A stretch of DNA of 64,000 bases from Isoetes taiwanensis (lineage: Eukaryota > Streptophyta > Lycopodiopsida > Isoetales > Isoetaceae). Within the stretch, counting starts at the first letter, position 1. Every line of letters starts with the position of its first letter. This document shows, piece after piece, positions 50,485 through 61,750 of the stretch. The stretch spans positions 3,847,702 through 3,911,701 of the forward strand of contig JAJEKV010000084.1 of assembly GCA_021234155.1 (NCBI GenBank), written 5' to 3'. The position numbers and the translations under genes are program-made. The notes under the pieces are model-generated. The model ran no database searches, was not told the origin of the DNA, and was given only the letters and a program-made list of their open reading frames with translations.

Positions 50485-51984
50485 TATCTATTGATTTTTT
50501 TACTTGATTTCATTCTGCAATTTCTCCTAGCTCCCATATTATTTTGCTCTTAGGTTTTTGGGCACAAGTACTTCAGGTTGTCTAGTTCAAAAGCCATTTG
50601 ACTCTTTGCAAAAAATCAATCACCAAAATTACAAAAAGCAAATGAGTGCCTGGTTTTTTTTTTTTTTTTTAATTGCAAATTATAACCTTCCATTTTGAAC
50701 ATGTAATTCTCCATAATCTTAGTTCTAAATCAAGCCAACTTTTCTTGCACATATTTCTAATAGTTTTTTCTGATATTATATTTTAAAATCAGCCAAAAAT
50801 GTTAAATAACACTCAAGATATCATCATTTGAGCATGCATATATATTTTTGTCACAAGGAAGTGCATTAGCCAAAGTTTCTGCCCACTTTGAACCTGTTTT
50901 GTCATCCATTCCAGATCCAAATTGAGCCAAATTTTTTCCACATGTTACCACAAGTTTTCTCCGATTTGTTCTTGAAAAATTATGTGGAAATGATCAGTAT
51001 ATCTCGAAATATTCAGATCTGAGTGCAATTGTCTCATTTTGCTTTAGCGTTCATAAAATGATTGATACTTCTTTGCAAATTTTCAATGAAGTTTGGCTGC
51101 CTGTTGTTGGGTATGCTTCCAACTGAGGAAGTAATATATGACTTGTGGTTGCAACATTCATATCAAAGCTTGCATTTGAACTAATGCACCTCAGAAGTAT
51201 TCACCGTATATAGTATCCCAAAATGATTATGTCAGTGCGCGAGAGGAGGACAAGCCATATGATCAAATTTTGCAGGATGCATGAGAATTTATGACAAACT
51301 CAATAATTTCAACCCTTTTGAACACTTCTAGTAAAGATAATCTGTTACTGTTTCTATACCGAAATGAAACTCGATGTCGCCATGTCATTCAGAACACTGA
51401 AATTACCTCAGAGGCCAAGTTATATGGCCAGTTATTTCAAAGAACATAACAGAAATGCCTTACCAAACAGTAGTTATAGGCACCACCTGGGCCAATTGAC
51501 TACAAATGTGCTGGACTTGAGATCCTTTGGCGCTTCTTGGCCAAGGGTTGGTCTTCTGCCCATGAAATCAGGTCCTTAGGGTAAGTTAGCATCCAGAGTT
51601 TGTTAGCATAGCCGATTTGTAGTTTTGACTTGGATAAATCACCCGTCCATTGACACTTGGTTTGCATTGATTTTTTTACTTGATTTCATCTTGCAATTTC
51701 TCCTAGCTCCCATATTAGTTTGCTCTTAGGTTTTTGGGCACAAGCACTTCAGGTTGTCTAGTTCAAAAACCATTTGACTCTTTGCAAAAAAACAACCACC
51801 AAAATTACGAAAAGCAAATGAGTGCCTGGTTTTTTTTTGAAATTGCAATTTACATCCTTCCATTTTGAACATGTAATTCTCCATAATCTTAGTTCTAAAT
51901 CAAGCCAACTTTTCTTGCACATATTTCTAATAGTTTTTTCGATATTATGTCTCAAAATCAGCCAAAAATGTTAAATAACACGAT
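50485..51984. repeat. Pair of ~320-bp direct repeats about 1.18 kb apart
   Basis: About 50,489-50,810 and 51,669-51,984 both run from ATTGATTTTTTTACTTGATT to TGTTAAATAACAC with a few mismatches. The ends do not begin TG and end CA, there is no primer site after the first copy, and no target duplication was seen. The roughly 860 bases between are AT-rich without a gene. Confidence 0.8.
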
Positions 51985-52700
51985 TATATTCCATTACAAA
52001 ATATTCATTTCAATGTATCATTCTTTAATGTGTTTAAACTTCTTCCACATGTTCAAAATTACCTAAGCTGCATTGCAATAACTACACGAAACAACATGTG
52101 GTATTGGGGCAATCCATAACGTATGGGCACCTTGTTTACTTACTCACTTATATCATTTTAGAAGCTTCTAACACATTCTAAAGGTTTTTAGAACTTTCTA
52201 GAACATTCTAAACATCTTAGAACTTTCTAAATTGCTCTAGAACTTTTGAAGAACATTTTAGGATCTTTTAGAATATTTTAGGACATTTTGGGACTTTCTA
52301 GAATTATCTAGAAATTTCTAGAATCTGAGGGCCGAGATTGCACCACATGACGCCTTCCACACCGTCGATGTATATTGACCCTATTTTCTTATTATATTAA
52401 GAAAATTAACCCCGAAAACTAGCAGAACGGCAGGGTTGGGAAGGAGGCTAGGCAGTCGGTCTCGCGTTGGTTTTTCGTCCGTGGTATTTCGAAGATCGTA
52501 TGGGTTGGGACAATATATATTCATTGTTAGTCGAGTTAATGTAATATGGATTTGAAGGTGATGCAGCTTTCCAACCTTCCATCAAGTGTCATATTTTTCA
52601 TGCCTCTGGTGGTTTGTATTTTACTAGCCTCCATATTTTACATGGGTGCAGTGGTTGCAATAGCAGCAGTAATAAATATATACGTTTTGGGCTTTCTCAA
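51985..52700. other. Non-coding stretch with TTCTAGAA-type repeats
   Basis: At 52,150-52,325 the same AGAACTTTCTAGAACATTCTA family as in 180-300 and 1,430-1,700 recurs, with fewer perfect TTC/GAA modules. A small frame at 52,546-52,737 encodes two hydrophobic stretches (VIFFMPLVVCILLASIFYMG) but runs into the next transposon. Confidence 0.5.
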
Positions 52701-52702
52701 TA

Positions 52703-53193
52703 AGGGAGGGTGCCCGGTTTTGGAACAGGGGCCCTAATATGGCGCACCTTTATGGCACACTGTAACGGCCAGGATCTTTCCATTTGAGCTTTCTTTTAGG
52801 ACTTTTGATTTGAATGGCCAGGATCTTCCGGTTCTGCTATTTTCATATTTAATAAAATAACTTTTTTTTTTTTGGGGGTTTTCAAATGGACCAACATCAT
52901 TGTAAAGAGCTCAGTTAAACCTTTAATTTGACTATTCATATGTCTCATTTTGAGCTTGTTAGGATAAAAAACAAACGCCAGGACACTTAAGTGTGCCATG
53001 TTGGGCAAAAAAGGGGGTCACTTTAGTGTCTCATAACTTTTGCTACAGGGCACCGGAGTAGGCAATTTTAGGGTCACTGGAAAGAGCAACTTCAGAAGAT
53101 TCAAATGAGCCCTTCTTTGTCCTCATCTGAGCAGCAACGGGCTTTCATCGGACCATTTTGCTCTTAAGTGTGCCGTCACCGGGCACCCTCCCT
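52703..53193. mobile_element. 491-bp terminal-inverted-repeat element with TA duplication
   Basis: Left end AGGGAGGGTGCCCGGT and right end ACCGGGCACCCTCCCT are exact complements, flanked by TA on both sides (52,701-52,702 and 53,194-53,195). TA duplication points to a Tc1/mariner-type (Stowaway-like) element, but the length and GC-rich ends are unusual. It has no transposase. Confidence 0.75.
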
Positions 53194-53195
53194 TA

Positions 53196-55100
53196 AGCAA
53201 CTACTGCCTGACATCATCCTCCAAACGAATGTAACAAGTATCACGACATGATAAGTGGCACACCTAATTTTAAATAGGAGAAATATTACAGGTTTCTCAT
53301 TGCGTGTGTTGATTAACCAAAATATAGCATCTGGGCATGATTAACATGCAACTTATTTACATAGATTGAAGCAAAGCGCTAAATTATTGACCTTTTGATT
53401 GCGACATGTTTTGGTAGAGCTTGTGGCTTTCAGATTCCTATCTGCCCATGTTGTTGCATGCAGTTGCAAAGAAACAGACCGGTGGTGAATGTCGGAGGCA
53501 TGGTCGCTGAAGTCGGTCCTGCCAGCAATTTTCTAATAAATAGCATAGTGGTTCTTGCACCATGGATTCATGCAAGAGTTTTTAAGTAATAAAATATGCT
53601 GGCCCTTGATGTGGGAGATTCCATAAAGATAAAGAGAGCGATGCAATGAAGAGCCAAATCAGTAAAAACAATATTTGAGACATGGTATAACTTATTGCAG
53701 TTGCTTATCATGAAGTTGTAGATCAATGAAAGGCAATTGTAGCTCGACTTAATGATTGTCATTCTAACAGTCATTATTGTACTATAGTTATAGGGTTCTT
53801 GGAAAAATTGTTTTGTGTATACATGCTGCACATGATGCAAAATCATAGGAATCCAAGATGTCATATTTGTCATTGCAACCGTGGATTCTTGCAAGGCTGT
53901 TTGCCTGATTGGATGTTAATGTGAACAAAGCAGAGGTAAATAGGCACTGTTTACCGCATAAATGCAGGAAAGAAATGATTTCCTTTTAAATGCAAAGTTG
54001 CTCAGTTGCTGTAAGATTGGATTTTGCACGTAAGATGTTCTGCATGCATTTAAATCACCATATATGCTGCACTGCTAAAATGTCCCATAGCTTGGATAAG
54101 TTTGCACTATTCTCGTAAAATTGCAGCATTCTGACAGTGCACACGACACTCAATCCTAGGGACACGGATAATTGGCATAATCAGTTGATGCTAATTTTTG
54201 CAGTAAATGCATGCTTGAAAATTCATACAGCTTGAAGCATATAAGGCATTACATTCTTACCAATTTGGTGCAAGATAAGTTTCCACTAAATCACCCTTTT
54301 ATCCACACAACCTTGCTGGTGTCCATTTGCATGACTTCCAAATGTAGCCTCCTCGCCTCTTCAACTTTGGTTAGTTACATCTTAGCAGTGAACATCCACA
54401 TGGCAGTTGAAACTTTTTTGCTCCACTTCATAGATTTATGAGCAAGATGCATACATGTTTCATCATTTGGAACCTGTTCCAAAGGGCTATCATCTTCATT
54501 TATTCGTGGAGCTGTTATCACGGTACCACTTCCTACGGCAAAATCATATTTCTGGCACTCCATTTTTATGTCTGCATATTGCTCCTTGAAATAAAACCAG
54601 TGGCATCTCATATTATGTTATACAGACATACCAGGTTTCTGTATCCAACAAAATGTAGTGGTATATTATATTCTGTTTAAGACTACCTGTAAGCAACACA
54701 TATTAATAGCCCTTCTCATGCATCTTGTCTGTAAAATGGCCCCATAGCAGTTACAAGAAGGCAGAGTCATGTAATCAGCTTTCTAGCTAAATATCTACCT
54801 TGGTTGATGAGACACTTAGTATGTTTTACACAGCACATGAATAGAAATATCTTCTTTGGTAATCACTCTCCTGACTTTTTCGAACAGATCAAGGGTTACA
54901 CTTGTGATACATTCTGTGCTACTTCGAACTAGTTTGATGGATCCAGTATCAACACATTACTTATGCAAAATACTGCTTTTCTAACACAGCAAACTGTAAA
55001 TAACAAATGGTGCTTCCTTGCAGCTAGTATATTCGACAAGCAACATGGTCAATGTTGCAGCTGGTGGCTCTTATAATGGCAATAATGGTAGTTAGCTACA
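53196..55100. other. AT-rich stretch without a recognisable gene
   Basis: Frames at 53,395-53,589, 53,568-53,894, 54,211-54,441 and 54,375-54,680 overlap in both directions. They show no conserved motif and no clear splice context. Confidence 0.4.
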
Positions 55101-55112
55101 AGCCAAGTACCT

Positions 55113-57776
55113 GCGAATGTTCTGAAGCCTTTCCCTCTCTGCTCTGATGCTGCAAGAAGATATTGTGTATAGTCATGCAAGAAACCAATGAAATGGGAAT
55201 TAGTTGTTCTCAACAATCAGAAGTTTCCAGACTTACTTTAAAATGATCATGCAATGCATTATCTTTTCTGTTAAAGATCATTAACATTTTCCAATGTTGC
55301 TTGAACAAATCTAAAAATAGAAGCACAAGTACGAAGAGATGAAACCCTTGATTCATGCAAACAGTAAAAATTCCTATACAATTATCTTGAAGTGTTTCAT
55401 GTTTATAGATATCATATCATGTCAGGCTCCAGGGTGAGTGTTTAATACAATCTGTAGGTTGCATTTCTCTCCTCATCATGCCATAATAAGCTTTCGAGCA
55501 TACATAAATAGGCTTGAATGACTGCTCAGGTTTTCTAATTCCAGATTGGTGCACAAACAAATAATTTTTCCTAGCTGGTCATCAGTCTATTGATGCCTAA
55601 AGGACCTGCATATAACATGCACGATAGTCTCTAGCCTAAACATCAAAAGCCAGGCCACTAGGCTGGCTGTGCTGACTGGGAGGTTATGAGTGGACCAATC
55701 ATCTCGATTTACCTTGACAATTGAGCAATCTCCAATAAGCACTCTGAGACCATATCTCAGAAAAATTGTTGCTAGATTTCTCTTGCTCGCAAGAAATGCT
55801 GAGGTTTTCGTTTGCTTTTGAAACATTCAGACACTTTGTTGAATAGGAAAAACTAATTCCAAATATACCTCTACTAGATGCTTCAGATAATTATCGGCAT
55901 GTGGGGCAAAAAAACCACATCGGAACTGTAGACGTAATCCAAAGAAGCAGAATGCAGATGGGAATGAATACAAATAACAACTCATGATGGTGTTGCTAGC
56001 CAGCTATAAGTGTTCATGCTGCTCCACAAAGCCTCAAGAACATCTTGAGCTAGATTAGAGACAACACACATTTTTACAGTCTGCTCTTGTGGCAAGGCAC
56101 AACAGCATGGCATATAAAAGCACCTGGATGTTTCAATACTAATGAGATGGTACAAATAAAGGCATATGAGTTAAGCAATAAGACCCTGTAGTAAAACTGT
56201 CTCCATAGTATAAGATTTGACCATCTCCTCCAAGCAATAAGCAAAGTAGTTCATGCGCTAAGAAATTATTCTCTATAGAACTATTCAAAATTGCCAATCA
56301 TGGCTTTGGATCACTACATGCCAATATCTCAAGCAGCCTATACACAACAATCTGCCATGAGATATACGCTGCCATATAAGGATAAACTAGGTTTCATTGT
56401 AAAAATAGAGCATATGCTAGAACATATAGAGGGAAAACCTGGAATCATATATCTAATTGAAGCAAGTGTAGGCATGTCAAAAATAAGGGGACTAAAAGAA
56501 TACCAGTCCTTTGGAAAGGATTTGAACATGAAGAAGTAATATAGTGCATCATAAAGTTAGTTTCTAATCCTGCGCTTAATGCTATAAAACCTCAATTGCA
56601 ACTACAAAGAAAAATTGCAAGATTAGAGAAAAAGAGCAGAGCCTCATACCTTTCTCTGGTGATAGGATCCTGAAGGAGACAAAAGACAATCAACAGCCAT
56701 ACGGCAAGCCAAGAAGGCTTAGCAGGAGATCCACAAACTCTTAACCTGCTTCTGCATACAGGATTCTTTCATCGGAATCTTCCAGAATCCTCTTCAATCT
56801 GGAAAGCAAATGCAAAAAATGAGTAGGTAAGATGCATGTAATGACCTGGCTAGAGTATATTATCCGGCCCCCCTGTGGCCCCCCTGTCACAGGCATGGAA
56901 TTATCCGGCCCCCCTCCCCGACAGCGTGGCATGGAACGGGTTGATCCATTCTTGATCAGTGCGTGGAGTGCCTTCTTCATGGTGTTTAATAGTTTTTTAT
57001 TGTAAAACGGTGGCGGAACAGGTGCGACAATCGTGGAGATAACAGATGGGGGGCCGGATAATTCCATGCCTGTGACAGGGGGGCCACAGGGGGGCCGGAT
57101 AATAAACCTGATCCAATGACCTTTCGGATTGGTAGACTTGGCCTCGTCGAAATCAAATGGGGTTGCTTCTGCTGCTGTCTTACGCAACGCACTTTGGCTG
57201 CCTCCTCTTAAGCAAAACGGTGGTTCCCATGGCAACAGTGGATGAAGGATGCAGCCGCGAAGAGAAGGAAGCCGACAGACAAAGGAGTAGGAAGGAAATT
57301 ACTGGATTTTTAGAATTTCCAGAACCGTTGATGCCGAAAATAAGAGATCCGATGGACAGGAATTTTTTTTAGCTTACGTGGCATAACACGTGGCATATCT
57401 AGAATTGCAGGAAAACGGGCAGCTCGCAATTAAACAACTGGACTTTTTGCAAAGCAAATTCCCCGATTCAAGCAATTCACATGTTTTAGAAATCAAATTG
57501 CAGATGTTAAATAAATAAGAAAACTGAATGTTTTAGAGCAAACTATGGCACTTTTTCGTAGGTCCTTGCAAAACATACATTCTTCATTCTGGCGGTGGAT
57601 TTGAAGATCCGCAACTGCAGCTCCAATGTGCATCTGTGTCATGATTAGACTTATGAAACTCCCCACAAAATTCTTCAATACTGGCTGAACAAATGAAAGA
57701 ACACAACAAACGAAATTACTGAAACGTAGAACAAAAACCTCAAAAGCCATCTCTGGACAACAATCCTCTCCGCCAT
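55113..57776 (-). CDS. Possible small gene with N-terminal membrane anchor (partial model)
   Basis: Three exons fit in phase. 57776-57682 encodes MAERIVVQRWLLRFLFYVSV and a hydrophobic stretch to HLFS (donor GTATTG). 56798-56746 encodes LKRILEDSDERILYAEA (acceptor TTTCCAG). A 20-base exon, 56669-56650, encodes GSYHQRK (donor GTATGA). Further exon-like pieces are at about 55,860-55,716 (SEIWSQSAYWRLLNCQ, donor GTAAAT) and about 55,150-55,113 (acceptor TTCTTGCAG), but their junctions to the first part are unproven. The product would be a small signal-anchor protein. I do not recognise the family. It may be a real host gene or chance. An inverted-repeat element sits in its first intron. Confidence 0.3.
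56858..57104. mobile_element. 247-bp element with 57-bp perfect terminal inverted repeats
   Basis: The first 57 bases (TATTATCCGGCCCCCCTGTG...) are the exact complement of the last 57, including two nested ATTATCCGGCCCCCC blocks. The ends can be read as TTATCCGG flanked by TA on both sides. The about 133 bases between the arms have no coding capacity. Perfect arms imply recent mobility or gene conversion. Confidence 0.85.
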
Positions 57777-58037
57777 GATGTTCTTTCAGAACTCTGTTTT
57801 TCTTCTAAAATATAGGTTTGTCTAGCTGCACAGAGAAATCTAAAACAGAGATGTTTCAAAAACCCTAATAGTCTAATTGGACATCTTGTAGGCATACTCA
57901 GTTTTGTTTCAGAAAAAGAAACCTGGCAAATCAGCGAGGGAAAACCTAGTGCACCGGATGAGCTGTTGCTTCCTGATTTCTTGATCTTGAATCAATAATG
58001 GAAGGCAGAGGAGAAGAATTATGTCGGATAATGTGCA

Positions 58038-58149
58038 GGATATGATTACGTTCTTAAGAAAACCCAAACGTTCATAATAAAGAGGAAAGAAAAGGATATG
58101 ATTACGTTCTTAAGAAAACCCAAACGTTCATAATAAAGAGGAAAGAAAT
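58038..58149. repeat. 56-bp tandem duplication
   Basis: The unit starting GGATATGATTACGTTCTTAA occurs at 58,038-58,093 and 58,094-58,149 almost perfectly. Confidence 0.9.
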
Positions 58150-58570
58150 GGATCCGGGAAAGCAAAATACCTCAAGAATAGAGACTTCAGATCAAAACAC
58201 ATATGATGCTCCAAAATCTGCTTGCTCCTGCGTCACTTACTTGCTCCCATATCTGCAACAAACAGAACTGGTGAGTTTAAGACGAATCCTGAGAAGCAAA
58301 AGAGACCTAGGCTTGTAGAAGCGTCTTAGAAAATACTGGATCACCATAGATTGTTGCAGGAGTAAGGGGCCAGAGCAGGCATTCTAATACACCGCCATGA
58401 TTCTGAGACCTGAGACCTGGGGAGAATGTAACGGGCAGCATCTCTTTAATGCATCCACTGCCACGCTAAAAAAAAAAACGGACTTTTCTTGCCATGGCCA
58501 AATCAGGTGCCCTAAAACAGTATAAAATCATAAACGAATCAAGAAAATATTTAAGAAGAGAAGACCGCCG

Positions 58571-58826
58571 ATCTTGGAGAAAAGCACTGACCCACATCCG
58601 CAGCAGAAAATTTGAGCTTATTAACGGTAACAAAAGCCGAAAGGCAGGGCCAAAGCAGAGCAGTTGTGCAGAAGAAACATGGCAAGAAAAATGCGAAGGT
58701 TGGAGAAAAGCACTGACCCAACTCCGCAGCATTGGAGCTTATTAATAGTAACAAAAGCCGAAAGGCTCGGCCGAAGCAGAGCAATTGTTTAGGAAAAACA
58801 AGGCAAGAAAAATGCGAAGGATCAGA
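58571..58826. repeat. ~128-bp tandem duplication
   Basis: TTGGAGAAAAGCACTGACCC begins at about 58,572 and again at about 58,700. Both units continue through ACAAAAGCCGAAAGGC and GGCAAGAAAAATGCGAAGG, with small gaps. No gene is recognised. Confidence 0.85.
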
Positions 58827-58906
58827 GAAGAAATAAGATGAAGGATTGATCGTGCTTGGAAGAGGAAAAATACACGGGATTGATCAAGCCAAGGGACCGC
58901 TTCTCT

Positions 58907-59060
58907 TCCCATCTCCGTGCCCATTTTTTTGGCCGAATTTCCTTGGCCTTAGATTTGTAAAACTAGAGATCTGATGGTGCAAAATAAACCACATCAGATT
59001 TTGATGACATGGAAATTACACGTGGATAGGCTAGAATTTGAGGAAAGGGTGTAGGCCCGT
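58907..59060. repeat. Direct repeat, copy 1 (partner at 60.9 kb)
   Basis: Shares CCCATCTCCGTGCCCATTTT (near match), GATCTGATGGTGCAAAATAA and CATCAGATTTTGATGACATG with 60,893-61,050, through GGAAATTACACGTGGATAGG and CTAGAATT. No coding capacity. Confidence 0.8.
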
Positions 59061-59971
59061 TGGGGCTGTGCCCAATCTATTCACAAAAGTTCCTTCATGT
59101 CTTTTGCAAACAGATGGCATTTCAATGTAGAAATTTTGGACCAAGGAATTGACATCAAAGAATTATACTTCCCCAAGTTTACCAATCAACGAACCAATGT
59201 ATGGCTATACATGGTTTCAACTGCATAATGGCAGCTAAAAATGATACTCCCGGAATAACTTAAAAACAGCTGGTGGTCTGGTCCTACAATAGCTGGGGTT
59301 GATTGGCTTTTCCCAACTTTCTATTCGATCGCATCCAGGGGAATTCCTTGCAGAGGAAAAATGCATTTCTATTTCAAGGAACCCCTTAAGAAAAATAATG
59401 TACTTTTGGTACCAACATCTGCTGTGACTAAGCATCATGTGAGAAAACAGAGAAAAAAAGGTAACACACATTCTGTAAATAAAATATTCCAAATTATCTG
59501 GCAGCGTCCGCTAAGGGATGTAAAGAAACCCCATCTGTGATCCAGATTATTTCCATATATACCAGCATATGTAACTCATGGAAATTATAGGAGAATAAGC
59601 ACATTTTTTGTGTTTTGAAGAATCCGTTTGCTGCTTCTCTGTGGTAATGAAAGGAAAACCCAAGTTACACTATGTTGACAAGCTTAAACAAGATTCCTTA
59701 TAAAAAGAAATGAGACTCCACATTTACAAGCTTACAAGGTTTTATATGCTATATACCAAGAAGGATGTGAATTACATTTCAGAAGCTACAATTCCATTTG
59801 ACTTTATAATTCTACAGTTGCATCATGCCAAAATAGTGTTTATCTTGCAGTTATAGTTAAGTAAGACAATGCACTTTCAAAGGATTACAACCTCCAGAGT
59901 AAGCTTTACATATATCCACATACCATTTGCTTTGTCTGGTGGCTGAGGCCAGACTACCACATGCATTGTAA

Positions 59972-60193
59972 TTACATGGAAACATGATTCTGTGAGTAAT
60001 GTCTTGAGCATGCAGATTCAGGGCCATTGCCATCAGTATTCCTGGACAGTATAACTGTTTTCAAGCCAGCCAATCCCTGTGCAGCATAGGCAAACGTAGA
60101 CATCGGACTTGTAATTAGTGTATTGCAGAAGGATACATATACTTCGAAGTGTTCACGGAAATACCTCTTACCTTTGTTTGAAGCAGTGGGCAA
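59972..60193 (-). pseudogene. Fragment resembling the C-terminus of a GT37 fucosyltransferase
   Basis: The frame reads TLITSPMSTFAYAAQGLAGL followed by KTVILSRNTDGNGPESACSR and stops after NHVSM. The block LxTSxxSTFxYxAQGLxGLKxxIL is a hallmark near the C-terminus of plant xyloglucan/arabinogalactan fucosyltransferases (GT37, FUT1 family), which add fucose to cell wall glycans in the Golgi. Upstream (toward 60,240) the expected conserved parts, such as the GIQVR-type nucleotide-sugar motif, are not found, and the frame closes. It is most likely a gene fragment or last exon whose remainder is lost or unrecognised. Confidence 0.5.
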
Positions 60194-60574
60194 CTATGGA
60201 AGAGATGAGTAGTAGAAAGCTCTTATCTCTGCACTGAAATGGAGAATGTATTTTGACAAGGCCAAGCTATCTCTAATGGTCCTTGGTATGGATAATCCAA
60301 AGCCAAAAACTAATATATTCATAGAGCTGCCCAAAAGATTATGAGCCCTATAGCTGTGCCAGCAGGGAGACTTAGCAGTGGAACCACTCTAGATATGTGC
60401 CTAGTTTCTCTCCTGCATTAAAAAAGGAAACGTGTTACAAGAACATTCCCTCAGATCATGTGAATTTTTTAACGAAAATCATCCAATGTTTTATGCCCAA
60501 AGAATTCCATATCATGTCAATTGATTGTTTTCACTCCTTTGCTTCGACAATTGCCCCCACACTCCTACTATACA

Positions 60575-60658
60575 CAAGGGCATTTTGGTAATTTTGAAAC
60601 TCATAAGGGCATTTTGGTAATTACACAAACTCATAAGGGTATTTTGGTAGTTTTCCCA
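60575..60658. mobile_element. Single arm of the 28.4-kb MITE family
   Basis: AAGGGCATTTTGGTAATTTT through ACACAAACTCATAAGGGTAT and GGTAGTTTTCCC matches the right arm of the element at 28,429-28,609. The complementary arm is missing. Confidence 0.75.
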
Positions 60659-60892
60659 AAAATAAAAAATCCTTTAACTCCGTTAAACCACGTTCGCCAA
60701 CATGGTACAGCAGAGCGAGGCAAAGCTTAAAATCTTACAGAATCGCCAAGGCCATGCCATAAAGCTGGGATAGCCAAGTTCAGAACAGCAAAGGAACAGT
60801 AGAACACAATGTGCTAGGGCCACGCCGAAAGCTCTTCGGCAGAGCTTCAAAGGAGGCTTGAAAAAAAAAAAAGGAAGTAATTACTTCGTGAC

Positions 60893-61050
60893 CCTTTCCA
60901 TCTCCGTGCCCATTTTTGGCAGATTTTCTAATTTCCCTGGCCTTAGATTTGCAAAAGCCAAGATCTGATGGTGCAAAATAAGGCACATCAGATTTTGATG
61001 ACATGGAAATTACACGTGGATAGGCTAGAATTGCAAGAAAGGCTGTAGGC
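60893..61050. repeat. Direct repeat, copy 2 (partner at 58.9 kb)
   Basis: See 58,907-59,060. The copies differ by small indels (for example around GGCAGATTTTCTAATTTCCC). A poly(A) run lies just downstream (61,070-61,102). Confidence 0.8.
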
Positions 61051-61067
61051 ATGGTAGGGCTGGTGTG

Positions 61068-61102
<35 letters not shown>

Positions 61103-61106
<4 letters not shown>

Positions 61107-61738
61107 AACTAGCGGAATTGCAGGCTTGGGGTGAAGGTTGGGGTGGATGGAGTAGTGACATTGAGGAAGCTTAATTTTGACATGATTGTCTAATGGAGTT
61201 TGTGTGTTAAGACATGAAGTGAAAGTTGCTTAACACTTACGATTAGTGCAAGCTATACATATAGAGGGGCGATAGGGAAAGTGTGTGAATTTCAGCGCTT
61301 TGTCATAACGCTATATGATGGCATTTAGAAGGTATTGTGAATTTGAATGGTATGTGATAGGGCTATATGATGGCATTATTGATCGGGATTACTTAAGATT
61401 TTCACAATTGACGAGTACATTACAATTGCAATGTAGATTTTCTATCTATCTACATTGCAAGGTTGTGGCGACTTGTAGGTATATGCAGTTTTTCGTGTTG
61501 GGTGGTTTTTGTAGTTGTTGGGTGACTTTAATACGAGCATTGGTGTACAATTGTGACCTTTCCAACATAGTTTGCAATCAACTAAATATGTACTCTTTAG
61601 AAATGAGCATTGAATTAAGTAGGTTCAATCTATAAACAGCGAAATTTATGCTTTTGTAAACATATTGCATAAAAGAATGTATATGACAAAACTCAAATAA
61701 ACTTCTCCTTTATGAAGTTATCGACAATAGGGATCAAT
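61103..61738. other. Stretch without a recognisable gene
   Basis: A plus-strand frame at 61,315-61,635 has no recognisable domain. The left target duplication of the next LINE lies at its end. Confidence 0.4.
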
Positions 61739-61750
61739 AAAAACTTTAGA

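Noticed and set aside
50485-51984. Complete small LTR retrotransposon
   Set aside because: The direct repeats lack TG/CA ends, a primer binding site and a target duplication, so they are kept only as a repeat pair.
61315-61635. Gene upstream of LINE-Q copy 3
   Set aside because: The frame has no recognisable domain and no splice context. It is ordinary AT-rich flank.
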